Of a DNA stretch of 64,000 bases, positions 33,856 to 46,550 are shown in pieces; position 1 is the stretch's first letter; every line of letters starts with the position of its first letter. Both the position numbers and the translations under genes were made by a program. Origin of the DNA: Trichoderma breve (Eukaryota; Ascomycota; Sordariomycetes; Hypocreales; Hypocreaceae); the NCBI RefSeq assembly GCF_028502605.1, contig NC_079235.1, forward strand, positions 4,278,001 through 4,342,000. The letters are read 5' to 3'. Under the pieces are notes generated by a model that worked only from the letters and a program-made list of their open reading frames with translations, had not been told where the DNA came from and ran no database searches.

Positions 33856-36263
33856 TGCAAGCTCTTTGTGACTATTGTAATAAAGACGAATCGAATAAAT
33901 TGAATGCTGCGGCGAAAAAGCGCATGATTACTGCAGCAGGCGATGGTTCTTTTCCTGGTGAATCGTGATTCAGTCGAGGCGCGTCATGGCCCTTTGGTGA
34001 GACGGAGGGATTGCGACGAGAGTATCAGGGCTGGATGAGATGCTGTAGAAGCTGATGAGTTGAAGGGGATAAGAAATCGTATCTGTAGCGAGTCGCAATG
34101 CCTGTGCGAGGCTATTCTGTCTGCTTGAAATCAATATGTTGGACGCTGGAAGAAGCAAAAAGTAAAAGGGAAGAAGATTTGAAGGAGAGCGCGTTCTGGC
34201 GACTAGCGGTCGATTCGACAAGGGGCGATTTGTGACTTTTTTGGGACATGTGCTTGCTGTCCACTGGCCCGTGCGTCGGGGTATTGTTATACGAGGAGAT
34301 GCCCTATTTTTGGTCGCGGGAGGTACTTGAACTGCCTTAAAAGGGAACAGCAGTTCACTGTAGCAAAAGAGTCAAATGAAAGTGAAGATATGTTTGAAAT
34401 TGTTCAATTTTGATTCAACTCTACGTAGATGGACAGTAATTTTTGGTTTGTTTTTAGAAAAAGTCGCCGTGACAGGCATTTGGCCCGTGTGCTGCAAGTG
34501 TCAGATGCACGGACAAGGTTTGCCGACTTGTCACGGGCCATGCCGAGTCGAAGCTGGACGGAGCTTCGGCCTAAAGAAGTTGACGTGATTCTAACATACA
34601 AGAAGCGCAATGCGATGGAAGTTGTTGAATCGCAGCTGAGCCTCGAAAAGAAGCCGCCTCAGGTCTGGATTGGCTGACGCAAAATCGTGAGCTTCAGCAT
34701 GCGCATAAAGCTGGTACATAGATACGTGGCAAGCTTGCATGAATCCCATCTTATTCAGTCGGAGTAGCTTCGATAAAGCACGTGTGCCGACTTTTGCCCT
34801 GAATCCAGCATAGCGAGCACATCACCTGAAATGATAATGTGTGCATCTGCAAAACTGGCTGGTGGCATCCATTCCATGTTGTATTATTGGATGCATTACA
34901 GTGGTGGATTGATTTGATTTGTATTCCAGAGCCGCCTTGGGTAATACGTGGAGGTAGTGAGATTGCCGAGGTGAGGCACTCGGAAGCATCTCTCAGTCCA
35001 TGCATGAGTCTCTCCAATTCTAGCAATATCTCAAAAATCTGCTATAGTACAAGTTACTGGCCCAACAAACCCGAGACGATATAATTGAATGGAATTGCCC
35101 ATATGACACAGACATTTGTTAAGAGTCAAGAGTTACACCCTCCAAACTGATCAGCGGTGGCCACCACCAAACTCAAAAAATAGTGCACCTCCAAGTCAGC
35201 CGATCCGCAGCCAATGAGACGGCAGCCAACACACCACAATCGCCCATTTTAGCATTGTTGTTGTGTTGGGCCTAAATAAAATCTTCAGCTTGGCTTTTAT
35301 ATCTGAATGCTTGTGTATCATTGTTTGTTGTTTTTGGCTTGTATACAGTACAGTAGTACTATATGAATCTTCTAGATTACCCAAGTACTGTAGCAGATGA
35401 ACTAAGGCTTGTAAACTACTACAGTACCAGCCAAGTCTCTCACCAAAACCAGCCACAATTCAGTTCAACCCAATTCAACTCAATACCATCATCATGTGAT
35501 GCCCATTCTTTCTCGAATCCGTCACCATTTGCAGCACATATTGTCTACATTGTTTTCTCCTCCTCCATGCCTATCCATACCCCCATCATGTCTTCACCCT
35601 CGCATTAGCTAACTCTTTCCGGGACATTTTAGCGCTGCCAGTGATTACTCGTAGTTTTGATTCATCAATGGATACCATTTCAATACTTCCTTGTGCCCGT
35701 ACATCCAAGACATCCCAACCTCTCAAAGTACATGTATCCACTGCATACTAATACGACACTCAGCGGATTGCCCTCTAAAGGCTTAACGTCCTCGCTCTAT
35801 CTCTCTCGGGCTCGGACAATAATTCTTTTTGCGATGCCCCGAGGATTAGCCTCCAGAGAGTGTTACGTGTATCCCTTAGCCCAGGCACGAAATAGTTTAG
35901 TATGAGTTGGCTACCTCTTTAGTACATGCATCTGCATCCTCCGGCCGACGAGCCAATAGACAAGGGCGCCCTTGAAACAATCGCATCTTTGCATGCATTT
36001 GATATTATTCATCTGCTTGCAGCCTTACCTATAAACGGAGCTTCTTCTCTCATCTCTCATCTTTCTTCATTACTGATTTAACCAACATCATCCCATCATA
36101 TAATACACATACCTCGGTAGTAATAAGTGACGAGGTCTGCAGGGCTCTTCACCCTCACCACCAAGACATCCTGTCAAACCATCAGGCAGCAACATCCAAG
36201 CTGTCCCTCTATTTCAGCCCAATTCACCAGTCAATCAATCATAAACAATCCAATTGAATCATA
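33856..36263. promoter_or_regulatory. Divergent interval, unknown membrane protein / acetyltransferase
   Basis: 2.4 kb with no supported ORF. CAGTACAG-type words cluster at 35345-35430. The last ~250 bp is a CT/CA-rich leader for the acetyltransferase gene. Confidence 0.45.
36030..36035 (+). promoter_or_regulatory. TATA-like box upstream of the acetyltransferase gene
   Basis: TATAAA in CCTATAAACGGAG, about 230 bp upstream of the ATG and followed by a CT-rich stretch typical of fungal transcription start regions. This is one of the few clear TATA boxes in the window and would fit an inducible gene. Confidence 0.45.
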
Positions 36264-37826
36264 ATGGGCTCCGTCAACACACCCCAAATCCTCCGCAAAC
36301 TCGGAGACAAGTAAGCCCTTCACCTCTCTCCCTTACCTCACCTCACCTTAACATCATCATATACTCACACCCCATCCAGTGAACACTTCTCTTCCTCCCG
36401 TCACAGTCTCGGCATCTACCGCTGCGTCACCGTATCATGCCGCTACTCCCACCCTCCATCCTCTCTCCCCGACGGCACATCCATCAGCCCAAACTTCTTC
36501 GCTGCTCTCGCAACCGTCATCAAGGACCAGCCCATGCTGCGTGTTGGCATCACGGGGGACGACACAAACGACGCCCACTTCGTACACATCCCCTCCATCG
36601 ATCTGCGCGACCAAGTCTCCGTCGTTGCCGTGCCTTGTCAGTCCGTACAAGAGTACGAGGACAAAGTTGCCGAGCAGCAGGGCTGGGAGCATGACCAAAA
36701 ATTCCAGGATTTAGCTGTGAGGCCTCCCTGGAGAATCACCATCCTGAGGCCTAGTAGCGACAACGACGAAGTCGTTGAGCAGTTGAAGGGGCAGGAAGAC
36801 GTCTTCTTTGCGTTCCATCACTCTCTTATGGACGGAACCAGTGGCCGCCGCTTCCACGAGATGCTTCTCGCAACACCTGCTTACCAGGGCCAACAAGTCC
36901 CAGCCGAGCCAGAGCTTGTCCTCTCCTTTCCAGAACCGTCGTCACTCCCTGAACCTCAGGAACAAGTCGTCAACTTCACCCTCTCAATCAGCTATACCGT
37001 GAAAACTCTCTGGACCGCCCTCGGCCCAACGTTCCTCCAGCCCCCCAAGCAGCCCATCTGGAACGCCCTCCCCGTCGACTTCTCCCTGCCCTACAAGACG
37101 CGCGTCAAGCCCATCGACATCTCGCCCGAGGTCCTCGCAACGCTCCTCTCCGCCTGCAGAGAACATTCCGTCACCATCACGGCTCTCCTACACTCTCTCG
37201 TCCTCGCCTCTCTGTCATCCCGCATCCCCTCTCCAACAGAGGCACCCGCCTTCGCAGCGTCCACGCCCATCAGCCTTCGACCCTTCACTTCTCCCTCCAT
37301 GGATCCCGCATACGTGACTTCCCTCCGCTGTCTCGTCGCCGCCACCGTACATCATTTCCCTCCAGAGATGGTGTCCGCTCTGCGCGCCCCTGATGCCGAT
37401 ACCAACGCCCTGATATGGCAAAACGCGCTGCACGTCAAGGACCACCTCGCCGACAAGCTCAAATCCTTGCCCCACGACGACGTCTCGGGCATGCTCAAGT
37501 ATGTCAGCGACTGGTTCTCCTTCTGGCGCGGCAGGGACGGCAGGCCGCGCACCGAGTCCTGGGAGATTAGCAACATTGGCGTGCTCAAGAACCCGGCAGA
37601 GGCAGAAGCAGACGTGCCCCGGGCCACGCGCTTGCTCTTTACGAATGGAGCCATGGCTGCTGGAGCGCCGGTGGCTATCAATGTTGCGAGCGTGGCTGGG
37701 TCCAAGTTGACTATTGGCTTGTCGTGGCATAATGCTGTGTTGAAGGAAGAGGTGGCGGACTGGCTCGCTGAGGATCTGAGTTCGTATGCTGCAAAGTTTC
37801 ATGAGACTGGCGAGATGTTTGTCTAG
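36264..37826 (+). CDS. Alcohol acetyltransferase-like protein (AATase/ATF family)
   Basis: Predicted acetyl-CoA-dependent O-acetyltransferase of the BAHD-like condensation fold; family members make acetate esters from alcohols or detoxify sterols. Exons 36264-36310 and 36380-37826 (GTAAGC donor, CAG acceptor) give 497 residues. The active-site motif is intact as FHHSLMDGTSG (about residues 160-170), with the second His as general base. Supporting blocks are MLRVGITGDD near the N terminus, FAASTPISLRPF in the middle, and SWEISNIGVL with LTIGLSWHNAVL near the end, the typical split condensation fold. No signal peptide or membrane helix. No biosynthetic genes flank it. The substrate cannot be told from sequence. 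Confidence 0.86.
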
Positions 37827-38397
37827 ATGTTTGGATTTTTGCTAGAAAGGACAAAACAAAGACAAAGAAAACAAGATAAAAAACAACAGAAAGACAAAGA
37901 CAGAGAAAAAAAAGAAGGAATAAAAAAGAAAAGAAAAAGAACACGGGTAACGTTTTTTTACATCTAACATCATGGAACACACCTTACAGCTGGATTATGA
38001 CAGACGCACACAAAGGACCGAGTAATATTAATCTCAACACTCTACATCAATATGATAATAATAATAATATGATATATACTTTAACTGAGAAAAAGGACCA
38101 TGTACAACAAAGCTTCGTAATATTTCTTTCATATCCTATCCAAGAAGTCAAAAAATAACTGGACATTTTATCCAAGTAGTGCAGAAAAGTCTCCAAAAAG
38201 AAAAACCAGAAATGTCAAAAAGGTGCTATGCCTCTCATCTCAAAAATCCAGAGGTCTCAGCCATCTAGTCTAAAGCCCGTAAACGCCTTGCAAAGCCCTT
38301 CTGTCAAAACACAAAATATATACCGCCTCATTCATCCGAGCCCCTCTTATTAAGGACTGCGGCAGCCATTTGCTTCTTTCTTGTCACATGTTCTCTT
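37827..38397. other. Convergent 3' interval
   Basis: 571 bp, A-rich, with an (ATA)n run at about 38054-38070. Two 3'UTRs are expected; no gene seen. Confidence 0.45.
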
Positions 38398-41300
38398 TTA
38401 CCAGCCCTGTCCGGGAGGCTTTGTCGGTCGAGATCCGCCCCTAAAGTAGTTGTACTGCATGGGGTCGGCATCCTGTTCCTCTTGTTGGGGGAGGCCGCTG
38501 TATCCCCGCGGTCCGCCCACCCCCGCGCCGGGCGTTGAGGCTGGCGAACCGACTGCTGGACTCCGGGTCCGATCAAGCGATACTTCCTGATAGCCTGCCA
38601 GAGGCATACCCAATGCGGGACTCCGTGACCGTTCCTGAGACACGTCTCGATACGACGCGGGCGGCACCATGGCCGGGCCCACGGCATTGCTCACCAGGCC
38701 TGATGAACTGCCGTTATCTTGAGCATAGAGCGGGCTGCGATGGCGACCGATGGAATCGTCTGCGTAGGGGCTGGGCCTGTAGGACTGGTAGCTTGTTTCC
38801 TGCGGCGTCGGCAGCTTCACGTTTCCGGGAGAAAAGGGCGTGGCGTGGCGGTTGGATGGTGTTCCTGGCCTGGAGCTGCTGTCGAGCGAGCCGGGCGTCC
38901 CTGGCCTAAAGCTATCAAACTCCTTGCCGTACATTTCACCGCCTCCGTGCTCTTCAGTAAACTCTGCTCGGTTCTTGTAATACTCAAAGTCCATGTGCGC
39001 CTCCGAGACGTATTCAAATCCAGGCACCCCGTCAGCAGCTTTGCCGGGCTTACCACCTTGCATAGCGTTGAGGGCGTACACGTCCGAGTAACCGCTAACA
39101 GTCATCAGGTCCGCATTGTTTCCGCCCTCTCTGCCGTCAGTCAGCCGTCCCGAGTAAACGGACGGGAGCAGGTTCTGTGCCTTCTGGTGGACCATGGGAG
39201 TGATGAGGGGCTTGTATAGAGCCGGGTGGCCAAAGCGACTGGCCAGCTTCTCATTTCGGAGGCGGTTCTCCTTCTGCATACCATCAGGGCCTTGGTTTCG
39301 TTGAGCAGATATCCTGTAGTATCGGATCCTATCGTCAAAGGTTTTTCCGCAGTAAATCTTAAAGAGGATCAGGAGAATAGGCAAGGGGCACACGGCATAG
39401 AATTGAATGTGAGAAGCATCTCCGCGCACCCAGCACGTCAGCAGGAAAACACCATTGGACAAGATGGTGCCGAAGATGAAGCGGTTGAAGACGACACGCC
39501 AGAACAAGCCACCAGACTCCGTCTTGGTAACGAAGCGGTACAGGATCAAGTACTTCTTCAAGAAGGAATCGATGCAAAAGTACAGAGCCGTCGCGAGAAG
39601 AACAAGGGGCTGAATACCCGCGAAGCACAGCGTGACGGTCGAGTAGTAGAGGAAGTAGCAGTAGTAACTGGCATAATCAAACGCTGGCGGGGCCGTCAGA
39701 TCAATAAGCTCTCGCGGCGTAGGGCTGGAGAACCTCTTGAGGAAAAAGGCACTGATGAGCGGCCAGAGCTGAGCGAGATCAATGGCGGCACCGAGCTGCC
39801 GCTGCAGAAGGTAGGTGATCCAAAAGGGGCTGTTTTTGCAAAAGGCTGTGAAGATGCCGAGTGCAATGTTTTCCTTGACGATGGCGTCCCAGGCGTTCAG
39901 TCCATCGTCAGCGTCGGTGATGACGGCAGCAACAAAAGACCAGATGACACTGAAGAAGGAGAAGACGATGAGGTTGTTGAAGACGAAGAAGGAGTAGAGC
40001 TTGGCCATGACGTGTCTCTCACGTCCCGTCTTCGTCTTGTCTCCTGCCCTGATGGACAGGCGACGGAAGATGACGGGGAGAGCCAGGTAGACACCCGACG
40101 TGATGGCGGGGGATGCAATACCCTGAACAATGCCCCAGAAAGTGGTTTCCTTTTCCAGTGACACTTGGAATCCGTGCCAAACCTTGCCCAGATTTCCCAA
40201 GTTGACGAGGAAGATGGCAATCATGGCGTTGGGCGCAATCCATAAAAAGGTCAAAAGGACAATCCAAAAACTGTTAATCCACCGTCTGCGACTTCGAGTA
40301 GAGCTGGACAGCGGCATGTTTTGCCAGATGATGTCGATGGGCTTTGGCGCCAGCTTGATGGTAGTGCCGTGGGGCTTCTTTTTGCGGGTGATGTAGGCAA
40401 TCTCGTGCGCCTCGGAAACGTCCGAGTAACTGGCAAATCCGAAAGGCATGGAGCTCCGCTTGTCGACACTGGCTCTGACCTCCTTGATCTCCACCTCGAG
40501 TTCTCGAATGCGCTGTGTGTAGTACTCAATGGCATCCAGTCGCTGGCCCTTTGGATAAGTGCCGTATGAGCGGTCTTTCCTGGAAGGCTTGCAGGTTGGT
40601 CGCGGCGGCAGGCTCTGGGGATTCTTGAGATAGATGGCCAGGACCTTTTCCAGTTTTCGAACCGCTCGATCGTGCGCCGCAATGAGGTCGGGGAGGTCCT
40701 TGACGTTTCTGGCAATGGCAGTTCGCGCGAAAGATGAGTTGGGCGCGACACCGTCAATGATGCGCGCAATGCCTTCATCAGAACAGCCTTGCTTGGGGAT
40801 GTCGTACAGCTAGGTTCATGGTCAGTTGGCCGTTTTATTTTTATTTTTATTCTTATTTATTTTTTTGCGATTCAGGCAAAGCAGAGGGAGAATTTCGACA
40901 ATGAGCAGCCAGCTTACCATTAGCGTTCGTGAGTGCAGACTGCTTTGATAGTCCTCACTCTCAAAGTACTTGCGCCGAAGCTGCATTATCCTGCGATAGT
41001 TCCACCACAGAAAGAAGCAGACGATGACGTCGAAGACCCAAGCAATGACTACTTGCGCCCACATCCATTTACCGTAGACATTCAAGGGAGTAATGGTGGT
41101 AATCCAGCTGTTGGAGTCGGTTGTCTCCCCAGGAAACTTGACAGACTTGGTTGAGTGAATCGGGACAAGGATGCCGATGCCAATGATGGCAAGGACACAG
41201 AATATGTTGCGGCACATGCGCATCACGCGCAGGAAGACAGTGGCATCCATGCCGATGGTTTGAATCAGCTGTTCTTCTTGGGTGCTCATCAAGGGCAAGA

Positions 41301-41668
41301 TCCACGACCACGGCTTCTTGCCCAGGGGAGGCGGAGCGTGCTTGTCGTCGACATGCTTTAGCTTCGGGGCGTACACCGACTGATTGTAAGGTCTAATGAA
41401 GGAGAAGACGAGGGCGACAAAGGCTGTGATACCGAGGGAAATACCCAAGGCAGAGTAAACGGAAGCCGACGCAAGCTACAAGGCCGCCAAGTTAGAATTA
41501 TGAAAAAAAAGACACTGCGCCCGGTGAAGGTGATTGACTAACCGTTCCCGAGAAGGGATCCTTGAGCAGATTTAGCAGCTGGTTCGCAGGATTGTTGCTA
41601 TCGGAGCTGGGGGTGTTGCTGTCGTCGCGCGCCCGAAGCCATTGTATGATAGGGTCTTGAAAGGTCAT
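38398..41668 (-). CDS. CSC1/OSCA-type (DUF221, TMEM63) stress-gated cation channel homologue
   Basis: Plasma-membrane or organelle multispan protein of the osmosensitive, calcium-permeable channel family. Exons 41543-41668, 40918-41475 and 38398-40809 (introns 67 and 108 bp; donors GTTAGT and GTAAGC) give 1,031 residues. N-terminal helices (LGISLGITAFVALVFSFIRP) precede VYAPKLKHVDDKHAPPPLGKK and FLRVMRMCRNIF; a cytosolic loop follows (YDIPKQGCSDEGIARII, then RKLEKVL); then come APKPIDIIWQNM and the pore-domain helices, including WIAPNAMIAIFLVNL, SYYCYFLYYSTVTLCFAGIQPLVL-type core and a late hydrophobic segment. After the last helix the ~330-residue tail is disordered and Ser/Pro-rich, with a duplicated element ASYRDVSQERSRSPALG / AGYQEVSLDRTRSPAVG. 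The ATG was chosen as the first in frame; an extra upstream exon cannot be excluded. Confidence 0.9.
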
Positions 41669-44600
41669 GATGTAGATTGGGGCGCCCACCAAGGGCAGAA
41701 GACCTGTTTACTTGTCCGCTGAAACCAAAGAATAAGAGGAAAGGAAGAAGAAAAGCAGGGCGCAATATCGACACTGGTTGAATTTCTACCGCGCAAACGA
41801 GAGCGTTAAAGAGGCGGGTAGCAGCTTTGTTGGTGACTTGTTGCGCCGAGCAGCGGATACAGGGCCGGTCGTGGCTCAATCAAGAGCTCAAAGGCTGGCC
41901 GAGAAAACGCGTCCCCAAGAGGAATCCGCAATCCGAGTGTTGCGTCACCAGCGTGATGTCAGGGGCAATGTCGCTTGCGATGATGCCTGTCGGTTGCCAA
42001 GTCGCCAGATCGAGCAGCGAGCGAAGGGCGGGAAACCAGAAACGAGAGTGGATGAAAACCCAAGCAAAAACCGAGACGCACAAAACGAGGGACGCTGTCT
42101 GCTAGAGAAGCGCAGAACGAGCAGGGCTTTTGGAGGGCAGAAGAAGAAGAAGAAGAAGAAAGAACTGAAAGAGGAAGCACAAGAAAGAGGAAAGGCTCGA
42201 GGCGACCAGACCAGGGGGTCATTCGGATGGGGGTTTCGAGTGGCCAGGTGAGCAGGAAAAGAGGGAACCAGGGCGATGCCTGGATGGGGATGGTGTGCCC
42301 GCGTGTGCTGCCAGTGTTGCGTCGAGGATCACAGATGGCATCGGGGCCCAAGCTCGGATGGAGAAGCGAGACACGCCAAGAGAGGGTCCAGGGCCGTTAA
42401 AATGGATGCATCTGACGCTCTATCCGGTGCCCTAAAGAGAGAGAGGCCGCTGGAACAAAAAAAAAAAGTATGGAGTTGAAAGAGGTGGTGGGTTGAGTGA
42501 GGCCACATGCCAGAGCGGGTAATCGATAGAAGATCAATGGACGTGTTAGTGTGCCAGATGCCCAAGACGCGATGACAATCTGGTGATCATGCCTGTAAAT
42601 GCACTATTTAAGTGCGTCTATTATTAAATCAGGTGGGAATAGTATTGATACGTGCTGTATTGATATCTACTAACAAACCTGGGACAGCATTCACGAGCCC
42701 TCAAAAATCTCATCCACTACATCTTTCTTCCATTGATCTTTGTTGAATTCACTCTACAGTCCAAGTCCAGCCTTGTCAAGTAGCCCGTCCAGTCCACGTC
42801 CAGCTTAGTGGCCTCAACTCCAGACACAGATAACTGGGGACCTTTGTTTCAGGCAATTTTTTTCCTTCTTTTTTTCTCTTCTTCGCACCTCCACCCCCCG
42901 TTTCGCCCAAACGCTCACGGCTCAAACAGCGTCGCCGCCGCGCCTCCCATTGGCCCGCGCCCCTGTCCGGCGCTGCCCCTTGTGGACTCGCAAAGGCTGG
43001 GCCCCAAGACCCCAAGAGGCCTCGAGTGGCCACTAAGTCGCGGAGTGGCTACTACGGTTTGTCTCCCAAGAAAGCTCGACTGCTATTTTTGCAACCCCTT
43101 AAAGCCACTGCAGCGTTAGCGGCTGCTTAGCACGCGGAACCTGAGTGGTGGCGGTTTGATGCCAGGAACCGGCGAGTGTTGAGTGGGCCGCAGTGCGGTG
43201 GGGAGAGAGAGACGCAGAATACGAGGATTTGAAGAGCTTGATGAGTAGAGCGTTGGTACTCAGCAGGGCGACTTGACACCTGCTGGCAGCATGGATGTTA
43301 TAAGCACTAGACGGGGCATTTTACTGGGCGTTACTGTCTGTACATGCACTGGACTGTACGAGTAAGTTAGTACTATGTACAGGAATATCTCTACTGGGTA
43401 AGATGGGAGAGACGACAAAGGAAAAAGAATGAGTGAAAATGACTGAATGACTGCCCCAACGAATGAATGGCTCAAATTCCAATCAGCCAGCCAGCCACAG
43501 TCCAATCTTGGTAGTTACTCGTACAGGTATTTTTATCCTCGCGCCATATGCACGCCTGCATGCATTAGTAGGTGCCCTACCTTATCCGTCCCTCTGCATC
43601 ATATCAAATGTCGTATTTGCTTCTTTCATGCATGCGCGCTTCGTGCTCCATAGCTCATTTCGACTATCGCCTCAAACACGAAAATATCTACATGCTCGTA
43701 CATGCTCTCTTGGCTCTCTCTCTCTATCTCTCTAGGGAACTGCTGACAGAAGCTATTGGATTTCAAGAAGTAATGATCATCGCTGCGGGGTCCCTTTGAG
43801 AGATCCTCGCTGGGATGAATGCCCGAGTTGCTATTTTTGCCACCAGCGGGTTCTGATTGACACTTGACACACCACTAATACTGTACCCATCGTGATCACG
43901 ATCGGGGGGTTTTACGTGCTGATTCCGCCAATGTATGTCGAAATCTAGTGATTGAAACTTAACAATGCTTAAAATACACACATACATACACACAGACTCT
44001 GACCTGAGTAGCTGGAATAAGCACGCAAAACACTCGGGTCTAGCGGCAGGGCCAGGAGTTGGACGGCTATAGCCGATCTGTGCTTCGCCACAGACAGCGA
44101 CGATCCCTGGGCATGCCCGGGGCCAATTCTGCATTCCAATTGAATCATACAGCCACTTTCGTCCTAGAGAAAGTCTTGGAAGCGGAATCCCAAGTTTGAA
44201 AACTCGACTCTGCAACAGTCGTATGCCTGGCGTATGCATCATCAGTACGACAAACTCGTACTCGGCCTGTTATCGCGAGTGTTGAGCTCAATTTGGGGCT
44301 TACAATCCTTGCAGCGCATGTACATACGGTACATCTCATCATCTTAGTAATATATAGTTAAGAAATGCGACGGGCAACAAAACACTGCTCTCCTTGTCAC
44401 GCGACATCAATGCATGCGATATCGATTTCTCGCTGCAATTGAGACTTGCGCAGAGCAGATGGAGAGGCGAGGCCTCCACGTTTGCATAGGTTGAAGTCGG
44501 CAAATTCTATACGAGCATCGTCTGCCGCGGCGAGCATTGGTGATGTAATCAGTTATCCGCGTCGGAACCACTGCCATCCAATCCATATTCAAGCGAAAGT

Positions 44601-46550
44601 CGCTTCATCTTCATGGGGACTCCAGGCACGGCGAATTTCTTCCCCCTGAATCTGCGATCCCGGCCGTGCATTGCGTTTGGTGGGCGCCAATGGCCCAACC
44701 ACTCCACTACGGAGTGCTAGAATGCCCGGATATCCGGGGTGAACAGGGGACTGGGGTGCTGAAGTGCTGAAGCACTGCAGCTCACTTGCATGTACCGGAC
44801 ACTCATCAGTGCAGATATGGATACGGGAGAGTCTATTCCCGGAGCTGACGATAGATAGGTAGGTAATGTTTGATGCACTGCTCCAACAGAGGCTTTATAT
44901 AGAACGAATGCAGAATCTAAGCCGACTTCTCATCTATCATTTATGTAAAAGCCTAAATAGAGTCATATTCGATGTTCATGTAAGCTCGGCTGAGGAGTGC
45001 GTGCTGATGTTTTAGGTACATACATCGTGCACTGAGGCAGTGAAAGGAAGATAAGAATAGTCTATCGGATGATTTAATTTTATGCCATCTTTCTTTTTTC
45101 TTCGTATCGATATGTAGCCTTAAATAGATCAATCTCCTAATCTAAGTCTCACAGTTTGGTCCTTTCCATAGTTGCGCTTGTCGCAAAGTTGCTTTTCGTG
45201 CTACCTCGTCACCTATCCTTCATGGCCAGCGCTGCGATATTTGCACATGTATGATCAATGGTAGATGCCATATTAGTAGATGGCACAAACAGGAGCCTCA
45301 CGAAATAATATTACCAAGACAGCACGCCATATAGCCTGGTTGGCAACGGAAAGCTCCAGCACATGTAATTAGTGAGGTATTGTTCAAGGTAGAGACATAT
45401 GAAGATTCGCCGCGCACTGCAGGCCATGGATGCCTAAGAATTCAACCACATCATGTACTACCTAGTACCTAGGTAGGTAAATGTTGGTCGAGGGAATCTC
45501 CCGAAATTAAGACCACAAAATCTCATTTCAAGCCTGCCGTAGTTACGGATACAGCATTGTAATCTAGTCTCAAAACACATTGAATGCTATTCTAGACCCG
45601 CAGCCAGAATGAGCCTTCTTGATTACCTCGATTTCCTCTTCAGCTTCATCATAGCCTTTGGGTATTCCATGTCCATCACCTTTTCTTTAGGAACACAACA
45701 CTATTTAATTACCTCGCGCTTATTCTTCCAGCAGTGCCCCCTTCTCATAGGGGATTTGCTGTCGTTTCTGCGGATTTCCCTACCCCCAAGATTTCGATCG
45801 TGTTGATACGCATAAGAAACTACAGTTGATGACATTGAAGATTGGTCTGATGCAGTGACATACCGGCGGCCATGCTTGGCGATCTTCAGGCCTAGACATG
45901 GAAGAAGATAACATTGGGCGCCTAGATATACTGGGGAGGTCTGTTTAGATGTCGACGAGACTAACCGTCAACTTTTATATGTAAACAACTTTTGAGGGTA
46001 TGTGAGGAGAGTCTTTCGGGGCATTGAGCTTATACTAATAGGAGATCCATTGACAATTAGTGACCATCTTCTCGATTGACATATTCTGTTTGAGGTCTTG
46101 AATTGTCAAGGCATTGGACATTATCCGAATTTCGGTGATGAATCATTCGTATACTTGATTACGGAGAGATGCACCCACAACATACGAGGACGAGGTACAA
46201 TGCGCACAACCCGCTATGAGGAGCAGCAATCAATCACTGGCTATGCTTTTTATATCTTTAATTTTCCATTATCATTGAAAACTACAAAGAAAATGAAACA
46301 AACAAACAATGAAGCCTGCCAATGATACAGGTATACCCAACATGTAAGTCATACCATTCATCCATTTTGGCACCAGATTTTTGCGTGGGAACAATATACA
46401 GCGACGAACCAGAAGAAACCAGCACTCCCATCAATCAAAGCGAGCCATTTCGCCTTAAGGAAAGAATTGATAAGAATGAAAATGAAAATGAAGAAGAAAA
46501 AAAGGAAAGGCTTCGGCAAAAGAGTTGCTTTTTTTCAGCCTATTTCGCCT
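41669..46550. other. Long gene-free interval
   Basis: 4.9 kb between the CSC1-like start and the 3' end of the AT-hook gene. 41.67-43.2 kb should be the CSC1-like promoter and leader, with an (AAG)n run at about 42139-42161. 43.2-46.5 kb is increasingly AT-rich with many GTACATG / TACCTAGGTA words (one strong palindromic cluster at 45459-45480). No ORF is convincing. Confidence 0.4.

Noticed and set aside
33856..38397. Secondary-metabolite cluster around the acetyltransferase
   Set aside because: Neighbours are an unknown membrane protein and a channel; no synthase, P450, transporter or Zn2Cys6 regulator is present.
39226..40161. 311-codon plus-strand open frame
   Set aside because: Antisense to the CSC1-like channel, whose helices and family motifs are unmistakable; the antisense peptide is charged low-complexity sequence.
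41778..42251. 157-codon plus-strand frame upstream of the CSC1-like gene
   Set aside because: Ends in a poly-Lys stretch from an AAG microsatellite; best explained as the antisense of the 5' leader.
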